Assembly: GCA_035699745.1 (NCBI GenBank)
Contig: DASSPH010000104.1
Coordinates: 1 to 64,000 of the forward strand
Direction: 5' to 3'
Length of the DNA: 64,000 nucleotides
DNA from: Vicinamibacterales bacterium
GTDB lineage: Bacteria; Acidobacteriota; Vicinamibacteria; Vicinamibacterales; 2-12-FULL-66-21
How positions within the stretch are numbered: the stretch's first letter is position 1; each line of letters opens with the position of its first letter. The position numbers and the translations under genes were made by a program. Positions 1 to 8,061 of the stretch are shown here, piece after piece. The notes under the pieces were generated by a model. That model worked only from the letters and a program-made list of their open reading frames with translations, was not told the DNA's origin and did not search any database.

Positions 1-1367
1 CGCGTCTTCCAGTGCCCCCGCCGGAACAGCACCGCGCTCACCACCGCCAGCGTCGAATACGCCACGGTCAGCGCGATGAACACCCCGTGCGCGCCCAGGC
101 CGGCGCGGGTCGACAGCCACCACGCCAGCGGGATTTCCCACAGCCAGAAGATGAAGAGATTGAGCACCGTCGGCGTCCAGGTGTCGCCGGCGCCGTTGAA
201 CGACTGCGTCAGCACCATCCCGCAGGCGTAGAACACGAACCCGAGGCTCACGATCCGCAGGCAGGCGGTCGCCATCGGCTGCACCGTCGCGTCGCTGGTG
301 AAGATCCGCGTGATTACCGGCGCGGCGACGAGGAACAGCAGGCCGACGCCGCCGAGGAACAGCATGTTGTAGCGCGCCGCCGTCCACACCGCCCGCTCGG
401 CGCGATCCGGCCGTCCCGCGCCGAGATTCTGGCCGACCATCGTCGCCGCCGCGTTGCTCAGGCCGAACGCCGGCAGCAGCGCGAAGATGATCACCCGCAT
501 GCCGATCGTGTAGCCCGCCAGCGCGGCGCTGCCGAAGATCGAGATGATGCGCACCAGTCCGATGTAGCTCGCCGTGCCGACGAGGATCTGGAACGTCCCC
601 AGGCCGGACAGCCGCAGCACCGTGCGCATCGTCGCAAAATCGAAGCGCAGGTGACGCAGCCGGATCTGCACCCGGCCGTTGCCGCGCGTGAGCACCAGGA
701 TCTGGTAGAGCACCGCGGCGCCGCGGCCGATGTTCGTCGCCAGCGCGGCGCCGGCGACCCCCAGCGCCGGGAACGGTCCCGGGCCGAAGATCAACAGCGG
801 CCCGAGCGCGATGTTCAGCAGGTTGCCGAGCATCAGCACCCGCATCGCGATCGCCGCGTCCCCGGCGCCGCGGAACACGGCGTTCAGCAGGAACAGCAGC
901 AGGACGGTGGCATTGCCGCCGAGCATGATCCGCGTGAACCCCGATCCGGTGAGGATGATCGCGTCCGACGCGCCCATCAGCCGCAGCAGCGACGACGCGT
1001 TCGGCGCCCCGATCAGGGCAATCGCCGCCGCCACCGCCAGGCCGAGCAGCAGCGACTGCCCGGCCGCCCGCGACGCCCCCTCGGGATCCTGTTCGCCGGT
1101 GCGCCGCGCGACCAGCGCGGTGGCGCCGATCGAGAGCCCCATCGCCGCGGTGTAGATCAGCGTCAGCATCGATTCGGTCAGCCCCACCGTGGCGACCGCG
1201 TCGGCGCCGAGATGTCCGACCCAGAAGATGTCGACGACGGCGAAGATCGATTCCATGGCCATCTCGAGCACCATCGGAACCGCCAGCATGATGACCGCGC
1301 GGCCGACCGGCGCCGTCGTGAAGTCGATCTCCGAGCCTCGCACTGCCTCGCGCAGAGTCTTCCACAT
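1..1367 (-). CDS. MATE family efflux transporter (C-terminal end cut by window edge)
   Basis: Integral membrane antiporter that would export drugs or cationic compounds using a sodium or proton gradient. Reading the minus strand from the ATG at 1367 gives an uninterrupted 455-codon frame that runs off the window start. It begins MWKTLREAVRGSEIDFTTAP and continues with PMVLEMAMESIFAVVDIFWV and LTESMLTLIYTAAMGLSIGA, which is the classic MATE first-helix pattern (P-x-x-x-E near the start, then VDxxWVG). The last visible residues, ending FRRGHWKTR, look like a MATE C-terminus, so only a few residues are missing. Opposite-strand frames here are arginine-rich and have no family features. The substrate cannot be inferred. 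The gene is divergent from the sugar-kinase pair. Confidence 0.93.
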   Translation of the reverse strand, partial: MWKTLREAVRGSEIDFTTAPVGRAVIMLAVPMVLEMAMESIFAVVDIFWVGHLGADAVATVGLTESMLTLIYTAAMGLSIGATALVARRTGEQDPEGASRAAGQSLLLGLAVAAAIALIGAPNASSLLRLMGASDAIILTGSGFTRIMLGGNATVLLLFLLNAVFRGAGDAAIAMRVLMLGNLLNIALGPLLIFGPGPFPALGVAGAALATNIGRGAAVLYQILVLTRGNGRVQIRLRHLRFDFATMRTVLRLSGLGTFQILVGTASYIGLVRIISIFGSAALAGYTIGMRVIIFALLPAFGLSNAAATMVGQNLGAGRPDRAERAVWTAARYNMLFLGGVGLLFLVAAPVITRIFTSDATVQPMATACLRIVSLGFVFYACGMVLTQSFNGAGDTWTPTVLNLFIFWLWEIPLAWWLSTRAGLGAHGVFIALTVAYSTLAVVSAVLFRRGHWKT

Positions 1368-1412
1368 GAGTTGAGCCGACTATTATCGCCGCTTCTGACG
1401 TAAGATTCGCCC

Positions 1413-1685
1413 ATGGATCGCCGGGATCTTCTGAAACTGAGTGGCTGCGCGCGCGACGTGCGGATCGAGGCGCAGTCCGCGCCTGCGTTCGCCGCGCCGG
1501 CGATTCCGACGGTCCGCGTCGGCGGTCTCGGCCTCGGCGGCGACCGTGTCCTCGACGGAAACGATCGGTGGCAGGATGCCTCCGCGGCGCTCGCCGAGTT
1601 CGAGCATCCGTCGTGGAAGGAGATCGCCGCGCAGGCGCACGGGCGCTGGACGACGACGCCGCCGCTGCCGATCGCGCGCATGTAG
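1413..1685 (+). CDS. Doubtful small ORF with twin-arginine-like N-terminus
   Basis: A 90-codon frame beginning MDRRDLLKLSGCA, which resembles the RR-x-[FL]-L-K start of Tat-exported proteins. The rest (ending GRWTTTPPLPIARM) resembles nothing I recognise and has no obvious hydrophobic h-region. No convincing ribosome binding site precedes the ATG. The frame ends two bases before the nucleotidyltransferase ATG. It may be a short real gene, the decayed 5' end of a Tat substrate gene, or chance. Third-position GC is high, as in real genes nearby, which is the only other support. Confidence 0.3.
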   Translation: MDRRDLLKLSGCARDVRIEAQSAPAFAAPAIPTVRVGGLGLGGDRVLDGNDRWQDASAALAEFEHPSWKEIAAQAHGRWTTTPPLPIARM

Positions 1686-1687
1686 GA

Positions 1688-2539
1688 ATGCGATCGCAGG
1701 ACCCGGCCGCGCGCGCGGTCGTTCTCGCTCGTGGCCTGGGCACGCGCATGCGCGAGGCCGATCCCGGAGTCTCGCTGACCGGCGAACAGCAGCAGGCGGC
1801 GGACGCCGGCCTCAAGGCGCTGATGCCGGTGAACGGACGGCCGTTCCTGGATTTCGTGTTGAGCGCCCTCGCGGACGCCGGCCTGCCGCGCATCGCGCTG
1901 GTCGTGGCGCCCGATCACGAGCGGCTCCGGGTCCATCTCGCGCAGGCGCCGCCGTCCCGCACCCGCGTGGACTTCGTCGTCCAGCCGGAGGCGCTCGGCA
2001 CCGCCAACGCGGTGCTGGCGGCGGAACCGTGGACCGGCGGAGAACCGTTCCTGACAGTGAACGCCGACAACCTGTATCCCCCGGACGCGCTGCGGGCGTT
2101 GGCCGGCGCCGGCGAGCCGGCGATGCTGGCCTTCGATGCCGACGATCTGGTGCGCACGAGCAACATCCCCGAGGATCGGATCCGCGCGTTTGCCGTCGTG
2201 ACGGTCGACGAGCGCGGATATCTGCGCGGCATCGTGGAGAAGCCGGGCGCGGCTGACGCGATCGGCGGGCGCGCGCCCGCGACCTCCACGCTCCTGGATG
2301 GACATCAAAGGATCTCGATGAACTGCTGGCGATTCGACTCGCGGATCTTCGACGCCTGCCGCGGCGTCGCGAAATCCGCACGCGGCGAATTCGAGCTGCC
2401 GGAAGCGGTCGCGCTCGCCATTTCACGAGGCGTTCGCGTCAAGGCCATTCCGGCCCGCGGCCCCGTGCTCGATCTGTCGCGCCGCGCCGATGCCGCCGAT
2501 GTGGCGCGCCGCCTTGCCGGAGTCGTGCCGTGCCCGTGA
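1688..2539 (+). CDS. Sugar nucleotidyltransferase (NTP_transferase family)
   Basis: A 283-residue Rossmann-like nucleotidyltransferase that would join a sugar-1-phosphate to an NTP to make a nucleotide sugar. The N-terminal nucleotide-binding loop is present as VVLARGLGTRMRE (the family usually has LAAGxGTRM). It is followed by KALMPVNGRPFLDFVLSAL, where the conserved K-P-[ML]-[ILV]-P-V-x-x-[KR]-P region normally sits. Further on are QPEALGTANAVLAAEPW and the metal-binding VNADNLYPPDAL, then VEKP. The ATG at 1688 is chosen because the upstream in-frame extension has no family similarity. The stop overlaps the GHMP kinase start by 10 bp, so the two are translationally coupled. The enzyme probably activates the sugar-1-phosphate made by that kinase; which sugar is unknown. 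Confidence 0.85.
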   Translation: MRSQDPAARAVVLARGLGTRMREADPGVSLTGEQQQAADAGLKALMPVNGRPFLDFVLSALADAGLPRIALVVAPDHERLRVHLAQAPPSRTRVDFVVQPEALGTANAVLAAEPWTGGEPFLTVNADNLYPPDALRALAGAGEPAMLAFDADDLVRTSNIPEDRIRAFAVVTVDERGYLRGIVEKPGAADAIGGRAPATSTLLDGHQRISMNCWRFDSRIFDACRGVAKSARGEFELPEAVALAISRGVRVKAIPARGPVLDLSRRADAADVARRLAGVVPCP

Positions 2540-3843
2540 CCGCCGCGTCGGCCGCCGAGGCGCTGATGGCGCGCGGCATGGATCCGGCGGAGTTCAAGGA
2601 CAAGCAGATGCTCTACCACCGGGTGGTCGAGCTCCACGCCACCCTGCGAGGCGGGCCGCCGGAATTCGCCTGGTGGGTACCCGGCCGTCTCGAGGTGTTC
2701 GGCAAGCACACCGACTATGCCGGCGGCCGCACGCTCGTGTGCGCGGCGCCCCGCGGATTCGCCGTGGTCGCCAGCCGCCGGGACGATGGCGTGGTTCAGG
2801 TGGCCGATGCGTGGCGCGGCGATCACATGAGCCTCCGGCTCTCGGATTCAGCCGTACCGCAGGCAGGCTGGCGGCACTACGTCGACGTCACGATCCGGCG
2901 CCTGGCGCGGAATTTTCCCGGCGCGGAGTTGAGTGCCGACATCGTGATCGCGAGCGACCTGCCGCCGGCGGCCGGGATGAGCAGCTCCAGCGCCTTGATC
3001 ATCGCGGTGGCCGTGGCGCTGGTGCGTGCCGGCGCGCTCCAGAAGCACCGCGCGTGGATCCAGAACATCCGCTCCGGTCTCGACGCCGCGGGCTATTACG
3101 CCTGCATCGAGAACGGACGCCGGTTCGCGGCGCTCGAGGGGGACGGGGGCGTCGGCACGCAGGGCGGCAGCGAGGATCACACCGCGATCATCGAAGCGCG
3201 TCCGGGTTCGGTGAGCGCCTTCGCCTTCGTGCCGCCGCGCGCCGTCGGCGGCGCACCCGTGCCGGACACGTGGCGCTTCGTCATCGCGCCATCCGGCGTC
3301 GCCGCGCGGAAGACGGGCGAAGCCAGGGCGCCGTACAATCGTCTGGCGTCGGGAATCGCCAGGCTCCTCGAGGTCTGGAATCGCGAATCGCCGATGCCGG
3401 CCGTTTCACTGGCGGCCGCGTTGAGGTCCGGCCCTGCCGCCATCGACCGCATGCGCCAGCTCGCCGCAACCGCGGCGACCGACGACCTGCCGGCGGCGTG
3501 GTTGCGCGACCGGCTCGAACATTTCATCCGCGAGGATGCGAGAATCGAGAAGGCCCTCGCCGCCTTCGCCTCCGCGGACGAGGCGGCCATCGGGGCGCTC
3601 GCAGCGGATTCGCAGCGTGATGCCGAGATCCTGCTCGCCAACCAGGTGCCGGCGACGTCCTCGCTGGCAGCGCAGGCACGACAGCTGGGGGCCATTGCGG
3701 GGTGCAGCTTCGGGGCGGGATTCGGCGGCGCCGTCTGGGCACTGGCGCGCACGCCCGACGCGGAAGCATTCGCCAGGCGGTGGCACCCGAATGCGTTCGT
3801 CATGAGTCCCGGCCCAGGCGTCACGGAAGTTTCGAGCCGCTAA
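2530..3843 (+). CDS. Galactokinase-like GHMP sugar kinase
   Basis: A 437-residue cytoplasmic GHMP kinase. All three family motifs are visible. The galactokinase signature GKHTDYAGG lies at residues 58-66. The glycine/serine-rich ATP loop LPPAAGMSSSSAL lies near 144-156. The C-terminal GAGFGGAVWALA begins near 395. The galactokinase hallmark is normally GEHTDYNxG, so K for E and A for N are substitutions worth noting. The start is GTG at 2530, inside the end of the upstream nucleotidyltransferase, and gives the natural N-terminus before the first motif. It probably phosphorylates a hexose at C1 to feed its partner. Whether galactose itself is the substrate cannot be decided from sequence. Confidence 0.88.
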   Translation: MPVTAASAAEALMARGMDPAEFKDKQMLYHRVVELHATLRGGPPEFAWWVPGRLEVFGKHTDYAGGRTLVCAAPRGFAVVASRRDDGVVQVADAWRGDHMSLRLSDSAVPQAGWRHYVDVTIRRLARNFPGAELSADIVIASDLPPAAGMSSSSALIIAVAVALVRAGALQKHRAWIQNIRSGLDAAGYYACIENGRRFAALEGDGGVGTQGGSEDHTAIIEARPGSVSAFAFVPPRAVGGAPVPDTWRFVIAPSGVAARKTGEARAPYNRLASGIARLLEVWNRESPMPAVSLAAALRSGPAAIDRMRQLAATAATDDLPAAWLRDRLEHFIREDARIEKALAAFASADEAAIGALAADSQRDAEILLANQVPATSSLAAQARQLGAIAGCSFGAGFGGAVWALARTPDAEAFARRWHPNAFVMSPGPGVTEVSSR

Positions 3844-3881
3844 TCCCAACAATTCTGCGGAAGACCGCGTCTAACCACCCC

Positions 3882-6353
3882 ATGGAAGCCTTCATCAAAG
3901 ATCTCAAGCACTCGCTGCGCATGTTCGCGCAGAGCCCGGCGTTCACCCTCGCGGCAGTCGCGGCGCTGACCCTGGGCATCGGCGCGAATACCGCGATTTT
4001 CTCCGTCGTCAACGCCGTCCTGCTCCGGCCGATCGCGTTTCCAGACGCGGAGCGCGTCGTCGTGTTCCTGAACGTCTCGCCGCGCGGCCGGGGTGCGGGC
4101 GCCTCGCCAGCCAAGTTCATGCACTACCGCCAGCAGGAGCAGGTCGTGCAGGACGTCTCCGCGTTCAACACCGGGGATCTGAACTATACGGGGGGCAGTT
4201 TCCCGGAACAGCTTCGTTCCGGACGCGTAACTGCCGATTTCTTCAAGCTGACGGCAGCGCCGGTGATCCTGGGCCGCACCTTCCTCCCTGAGGAGGATCT
4301 GCCGAACGGTCCGCGCGTGGTGGTCATCTCGCGTCAGTTGTGGGAGACCCGCTTCAACGCCGATCCGAACATCGTCGGCAAGAGCATCTCGCTCGGAGGC
4401 GATCCCCACACCATCGTCGGGGTGCTCGGCGATTTCGACTTCCGCGAGTTCGGGCCGACGCCTCAGGTGTGGACGCTCTTCCAGTTCGATCCCAATACCG
4501 ACGACCGCGGCCACTACTTCCAGGCGATGGGACGGTTGAAGCCCGGGATTACGCTGCAGCAGGCGGATGCGCGGCTCGCGGCGTCGGCGGCGGACTACCG
4601 CAAGAAGTTCCCGACCGATCTCGGCCCGCAGAACACCTTCGGCGTCCGCACCGTCCGCGATCAAATCATCAACGACGACGCCAGGCAGTCGCTGTGGATT
4701 TACGGGGGGGCGGTCAGCTTCGTGCTGCTGATCGCCTGCGCGAACGTCGCCAATCTGCTGCTCGTCCGGGCGACCGGCCGCCGCCGCGAGATCGCGATCC
4801 GCGCCGCGATCGGCGGATCCCGCGGCCGCATCATCCGCCAGTTGCTCACGGAAAGCGTCGTGCTGTCGCTTGCCGGCGGGGTGTTTGGCCTGTTTCTCGG
4901 GTGGGCGGGCATTCGCGCGCTGCTCTCGATCAACACCGCCGGCCTGCCGCGGGTCGGCGAGAACGGCAGCTTCGTGGGGCTCGACTGGCGCGTCGTCGCC
5001 TTCACGGTCGGCGTCTCGCTGCTCACCGGCGTGATCTTCGGGTTGATTCCGGCGCTGCAGAGTTCGAAAACGGACCTGACCACGACGCTGAAAGAGGCCG
5101 CGGGACGTTCCGGCACGGGATTCCGGCAGAACAAGGTGCGCTCCGTGCTCGTCGTCGTCGAGGTCGGCCTGGCGCTCGTGCTGCTGATCGGGTCGGCGCT
5201 GTTGATCCGTACCGCTGCGGCGCTCGGGAGGGTCGACCCGGGGTTCGATACGCAGAACGTGCTCACGCTGAAGATGTCGCTGAAAGGCGCGCAGTTCGAG
5301 AAGGCGGAAGCGGTCGAGCAGCTGGTGCGCAATGGGGTGGAGCGGTTGAAAGCCATTCCCGGGGTGGTCGCGGCGAGCGCCACCTGCTGCGTGCCGCTGC
5401 AGGGCGGCTACGGTCTTCCGTTCCGCATCCTCGGCCGGCCGCTGCCCGCGGACGCGCAGGGTCCGTTCCACGGCGGCGGCGGCTGGATGACCGTGTCGCC
5501 GGGCTATTTCGAGGTCTTCAAGATTCCGGTCCGCCGCGGCCGCACCTTCAACGAACGCGACACCAGCGCGTCGACCCCGGTGGTGGTGATCAACGAGGCG
5601 ATGGCGAAACAGTACTGGCCGCAGGGAGATCCGCTGAACGACCGGCTGCTGATCGGCAAAGGGATCATGCCGGCGTTTGCCGCGGAGGTGGATCGACAGG
5701 TGATCGGCATCGTCGCCGACATCCGCAGCAACGGCCTCGACAGCGAGCCGCAGCCGCAGATGTTCATTCCGCAGGCGCAGGTGCCGGACGCCGCCAACGC
5801 GCTGAACGTCGGGCTGACGCCGCTCTCGTGGATCGTGCGGACGCAGGTGCCGCCGCAGTCGTTGAGCAACGCGATCCAGGACACGCTCCGCCAGTCCACC
5901 GGGCTGCCCGTCTCGGGCGTCCTCTCGATGAGCGAAATCGCGTCCCGGTCGGTCTCGCGTCAGCGGTTCAACATGTGGGTGATGACGGTGTTCGGCGGCT
6001 GCGCGCTGCTGCTCGCCGCGATTGGCATCTACGGCCTCATGGCCTACTCGGTGGAACAGCGCACGCAGGAGATCGGGATCCGCCTTGCGCTCGGTGCGCA
6101 GGGATCCCAGGTCAGCAGGATGATCGTCTCTCAGGGAATGGCGCTCGCGATCGCCGGCATGGTGATCGGCCTCGGCGCCGCCTTCTATCTGGCGCGGCTC
6201 ATCGCGTCGTTCCTCTTCGGCGTCACCGCGAAGGATCCGATGGTCTTCACCGCGGTGCCGCTGCTGTTGTTGACCGTCGCGTTCCTCTCGGTCTGGATTC
6301 CGGCGCGGCGCGCGAGCCGGGTCGATCCGCTGATCGCACTCAGGTACGAGTAG
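3882..6353 (+). CDS. ABC transporter permease, MacB/FtsX type (acidobacterial orphan permease)
   Basis: An 823-residue inner-membrane protein with the duplicated layout of ADOP-type permeases: MacB periplasmic core and FtsX transmembrane domain, repeated twice. The first helix region carries the near-invariant [20 protein letters not shown]. The first FtsX block includes LLIACANVANLLLVRATGRR and the second includes LLAAIGIYGLMAYSVEQRTQ followed by EIGIRLALGAQGSQV. It ends in the usual ARRASRVDPLIALRYE. The ATG at 3882 gives the standard N-terminus. It lies 38 bp after the GHMP kinase and has no adjacent ATPase gene. Such permeases are thought to act in lipoprotein, peptide or antibiotic export; the specific substrate is not known. 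Confidence 0.93.
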   Translation: MEAFIKDLKHSLRMFAQSPAFTLAAVAALTLGIGANTAIFSVVNAVLLRPIAFPDAERVVVFLNVSPRGRGAGASPAKFMHYRQQEQVVQDVSAFNTGDLNYTGGSFPEQLRSGRVTADFFKLTAAPVILGRTFLPEEDLPNGPRVVVISRQLWETRFNADPNIVGKSISLGGDPHTIVGVLGDFDFREFGPTPQVWTLFQFDPNTDDRGHYFQAMGRLKPGITLQQADARLAASAADYRKKFPTDLGPQNTFGVRTVRDQIINDDARQSLWIYGGAVSFVLLIACANVANLLLVRATGRRREIAIRAAIGGSRGRIIRQLLTESVVLSLAGGVFGLFLGWAGIRALLSINTAGLPRVGENGSFVGLDWRVVAFTVGVSLLTGVIFGLIPALQSSKTDLTTTLKEAAGRSGTGFRQNKVRSVLVVVEVGLALVLLIGSALLIRTAAALGRVDPGFDTQNVLTLKMSLKGAQFEKAEAVEQLVRNGVERLKAIPGVVAASATCCVPLQGGYGLPFRILGRPLPADAQGPFHGGGGWMTVSPGYFEVFKIPVRRGRTFNERDTSASTPVVVINEAMAKQYWPQGDPLNDRLLIGKGIMPAFAAEVDRQVIGIVADIRSNGLDSEPQPQMFIPQAQVPDAANALNVGLTPLSWIVRTQVPPQSLSNAIQDTLRQSTGLPVSGVLSMSEIASRSVSRQRFNMWVMTVFGGCALLLAAIGIYGLMAYSVEQRTQEIGIRLALGAQGSQVSRMIVSQGMALAIAGMVIGLGAAFYLARLIASFLFGVTAKDPMVFTAVPLLLLTVAFLSVWIPARRASRVDPLIALRYE

Positions 6354-6367
6354 AGGCGCACGGCACG

Positions 6368-6398
6368 AAAAAAGGTGCGGGCTCGCCGGGCCCGCACC
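6368..6398 (-). terminator. Rho-independent terminator for the DegP-like gene
   Basis: A perfect 9 bp stem, GGTGCGGGC (6374-6382) pairing with GCCCGCACC (6390-6398), has a 7 nt loop. On the minus strand it is followed by six U residues (A-tract at 6368-6373). It sits just past the stop of the minus-strand protease gene and between two convergent genes. Confidence 0.85.
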
Positions 6399-6428
6399 CT
6401 TCGTTCATTGCCGCCGCAACGGCGGACC

Positions 6429-7865
6429 TTACTTGATCGTCAGGAAGATCGTCGTCCCTTCGCGGTCGACGAGCAGGAGCGACGGCTTGCCGTCGGTGCG
6501 ATCGAGCGCCGACTTCAGCTCGGCGGCGCTGCGCACGGCGCGTCCGTCGACCTTCACGATGACGTCCCCTTCCTGCAGCCCGCTCTCGGCGGCCCGGCCG
6601 GCAGGATCGAGCTCCACCACCGTGACGCCGCCGTTGCCCGGCTCCACCGTCATGCCGAACCGCCCTTCGCCGCGTTCGGCCGACGGCGTCGAGACCCGCT
6701 CGCGCTTCGACTCGAGCTCGGCGACCGTCGCCTGCAGCGTCTCGGTGCGGCCGTTGCGGAGCACCTGCAGCGAGACCGTGCTGCCGGGCGTCGTGCCGGC
6801 CACCGCGTTGCGGAGCTGGTTGTTGTCTTCCACGGGCTTGCCGTTGTAGGACGTGATCACGTCCCCCTGCCGCACGCCGGCCTTCGCCGCGGGCGAGCCC
6901 TCGTCGACGTTGCTGATCAGCGCGCCGCGGGTATTCGGCAGGCCCAGCGAGGCCGCGAGATCCGGGGTGATCCGCTGCACCGTCACGCCGAGCTTCGCGC
7001 GGCGCACCTTGCCGGTCGCGATCAGCTGATCCATGACGTGCTTCGCCATGTTCGACGGAATCGCGAACCCGAGGCCGATGTTGCCGTCGGTCGGCGTCAG
7101 GATCTGCGACGGGATGCCGATCAACTGTCCGCCGGCGTTGACGAGCGCGCCGCCGGAGTTGCCGTGGTTGATCGCCGCGTCGGTCTGCAGGAAGTCCTGA
7201 TAGCCGTCGCTGCCGTCGGGGGTCTGGCGTCCCTTGGCGCTGATGATGCCGGACGTCACGGTCTGGCCGACGTTGAGCGGGTTGCCGATCGCGAGAGCCA
7301 CGTCACCGACCTTCACCGCGTCGGAATCGCCGAAGACCACCGCCGGCAGGCTCTTCGCGTCGATCTTGACGACCGCCAGGTCCGTTGCCGGATCCGTCCC
7401 GACGACCTTCGCCGTGAACGCACGGCTGTCGGGCAGCTCCACCTTCACCGTGTCGACGCCGTCGACGACGTGATTGTTGGTGATGATGTAGCCGTCGGGG
7501 CTGACGATGACGCCGGAGCCGAGTCCGCGCTGCACCCGCGGCACGCGCTGTCCGCGGAACTGCGGCGGAAGCTGGTCGCCGAAGAACCGGCGCAGTTCAT
7601 CGGGGATCTGTCCGCCGGTCGGGACCATCGATGCGCGCTTCTCGACCCGAATCGTGACCACGGCCGGCGCGACGCGCTCGACGACCGGCGCGTACGACGA
7701 CGCCGCCACGGCGGCGGGGACCGGGGCCGGCGCGGCCGTTGTGGCCGCCGCCGGGCCGGCGGCCGAGAGATAGCTGCTGGCCTGCGGCGCCTTCCACGCC
7801 GCCATCGTCACGACCGCGGCAGCGATCCCGGCGACGGCGGTCGTTCTGAAATATCCGTTAAGCAT
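6429..7865 (-). CDS. degP: DegP/HtrA (Do) family periplasmic serine protease
   Basis: A 478-residue envelope quality-control protease. An N-terminal hydrophobic stretch (TTAVAGIAAAVVTMAAW) acts as signal or anchor. The trypsin-like domain has all three catalytic residues: His132 in NNHVVDG, Asp162 in ATDLAVVKID and Ser237 in HGNSGGALVN. Two PDZ domains follow, one around residues 270-370 (TRGALISNVDEGSPAAKAGV) and one at the C-terminus (VVELDPAGRAAESGLQEGDV). The ATG at 7865 is preferred, with GAGG 11 nt upstream. An in-frame GTG 12 nt further upstream is possible but overlaps that site. The gene follows a response regulator/kinase pair on the same strand, with a 196 bp gap, which suggests envelope-stress control. 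Confidence 0.95.
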   Translation of the reverse strand: MLNGYFRTTAVAGIAAAVVTMAAWKAPQASSYLSAAGPAAATTAAPAPVPAAVAASSYAPVVERVAPAVVTIRVEKRASMVPTGGQIPDELRRFFGDQLPPQFRGQRVPRVQRGLGSGVIVSPDGYIITNNHVVDGVDTVKVELPDSRAFTAKVVGTDPATDLAVVKIDAKSLPAVVFGDSDAVKVGDVALAIGNPLNVGQTVTSGIISAKGRQTPDGSDGYQDFLQTDAAINHGNSGGALVNAGGQLIGIPSQILTPTDGNIGLGFAIPSNMAKHVMDQLIATGKVRRAKLGVTVQRITPDLAASLGLPNTRGALISNVDEGSPAAKAGVRQGDVITSYNGKPVEDNNQLRNAVAGTTPGSTVSLQVLRNGRTETLQATVAELESKRERVSTPSAERGEGRFGMTVEPGNGGVTVVELDPAGRAAESGLQEGDVIVKVDGRAVRSAAELKSALDRTDGKPSLLLVDREGTTIFLTIK

Positions 7866-7953
7866 GTTGCCATTCACCTCTGTTTGGTTAGACGGCGGGC
7901 AACATTGCCAGGACCCTTCGCGAGGATTACATCGGTGAAAGGAACCAGGTCAT

Positions 7954-8001
7954 CGGGTGATCGGGCGATCGGGTGATCGGGTGATCGGGTGATCGGGCCA
8001 T
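7954..8001. repeat. 8-bp tandem repeat, six copies
   Basis: Six head-to-tail copies of an 8 bp unit, consensus CGGGTGAT. Copies 1, 3, 4 and 5 are exact; copies 2 and 6 differ at one or two bases. It lies in the 196 bp spacer between the histidine kinase stop and the protease start, upstream of the protease. It could be a slippage-prone spacer or a cluster of binding sites. Confidence 0.9.
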
Positions 8002-8061
8002 CGGCGGGCGCCACACGCAGTAAGCGGGGAGCGGACAGCGGATGGCGGGAACGGGCAGCGA

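Noticed and set aside
12-1403. Long plus-strand frame of 463 codons, rich in Arg, Gln, His and Asp
   Set aside because: It is antisense to the MATE gene. Composition is typical of the complement of a high-GC coding region, with no family features.
7954-8001. Possible CRISPR or attachment-site repeat
   Set aside because: The 8 bp units are head to tail with no spacers, and no integrase or cas gene is present.
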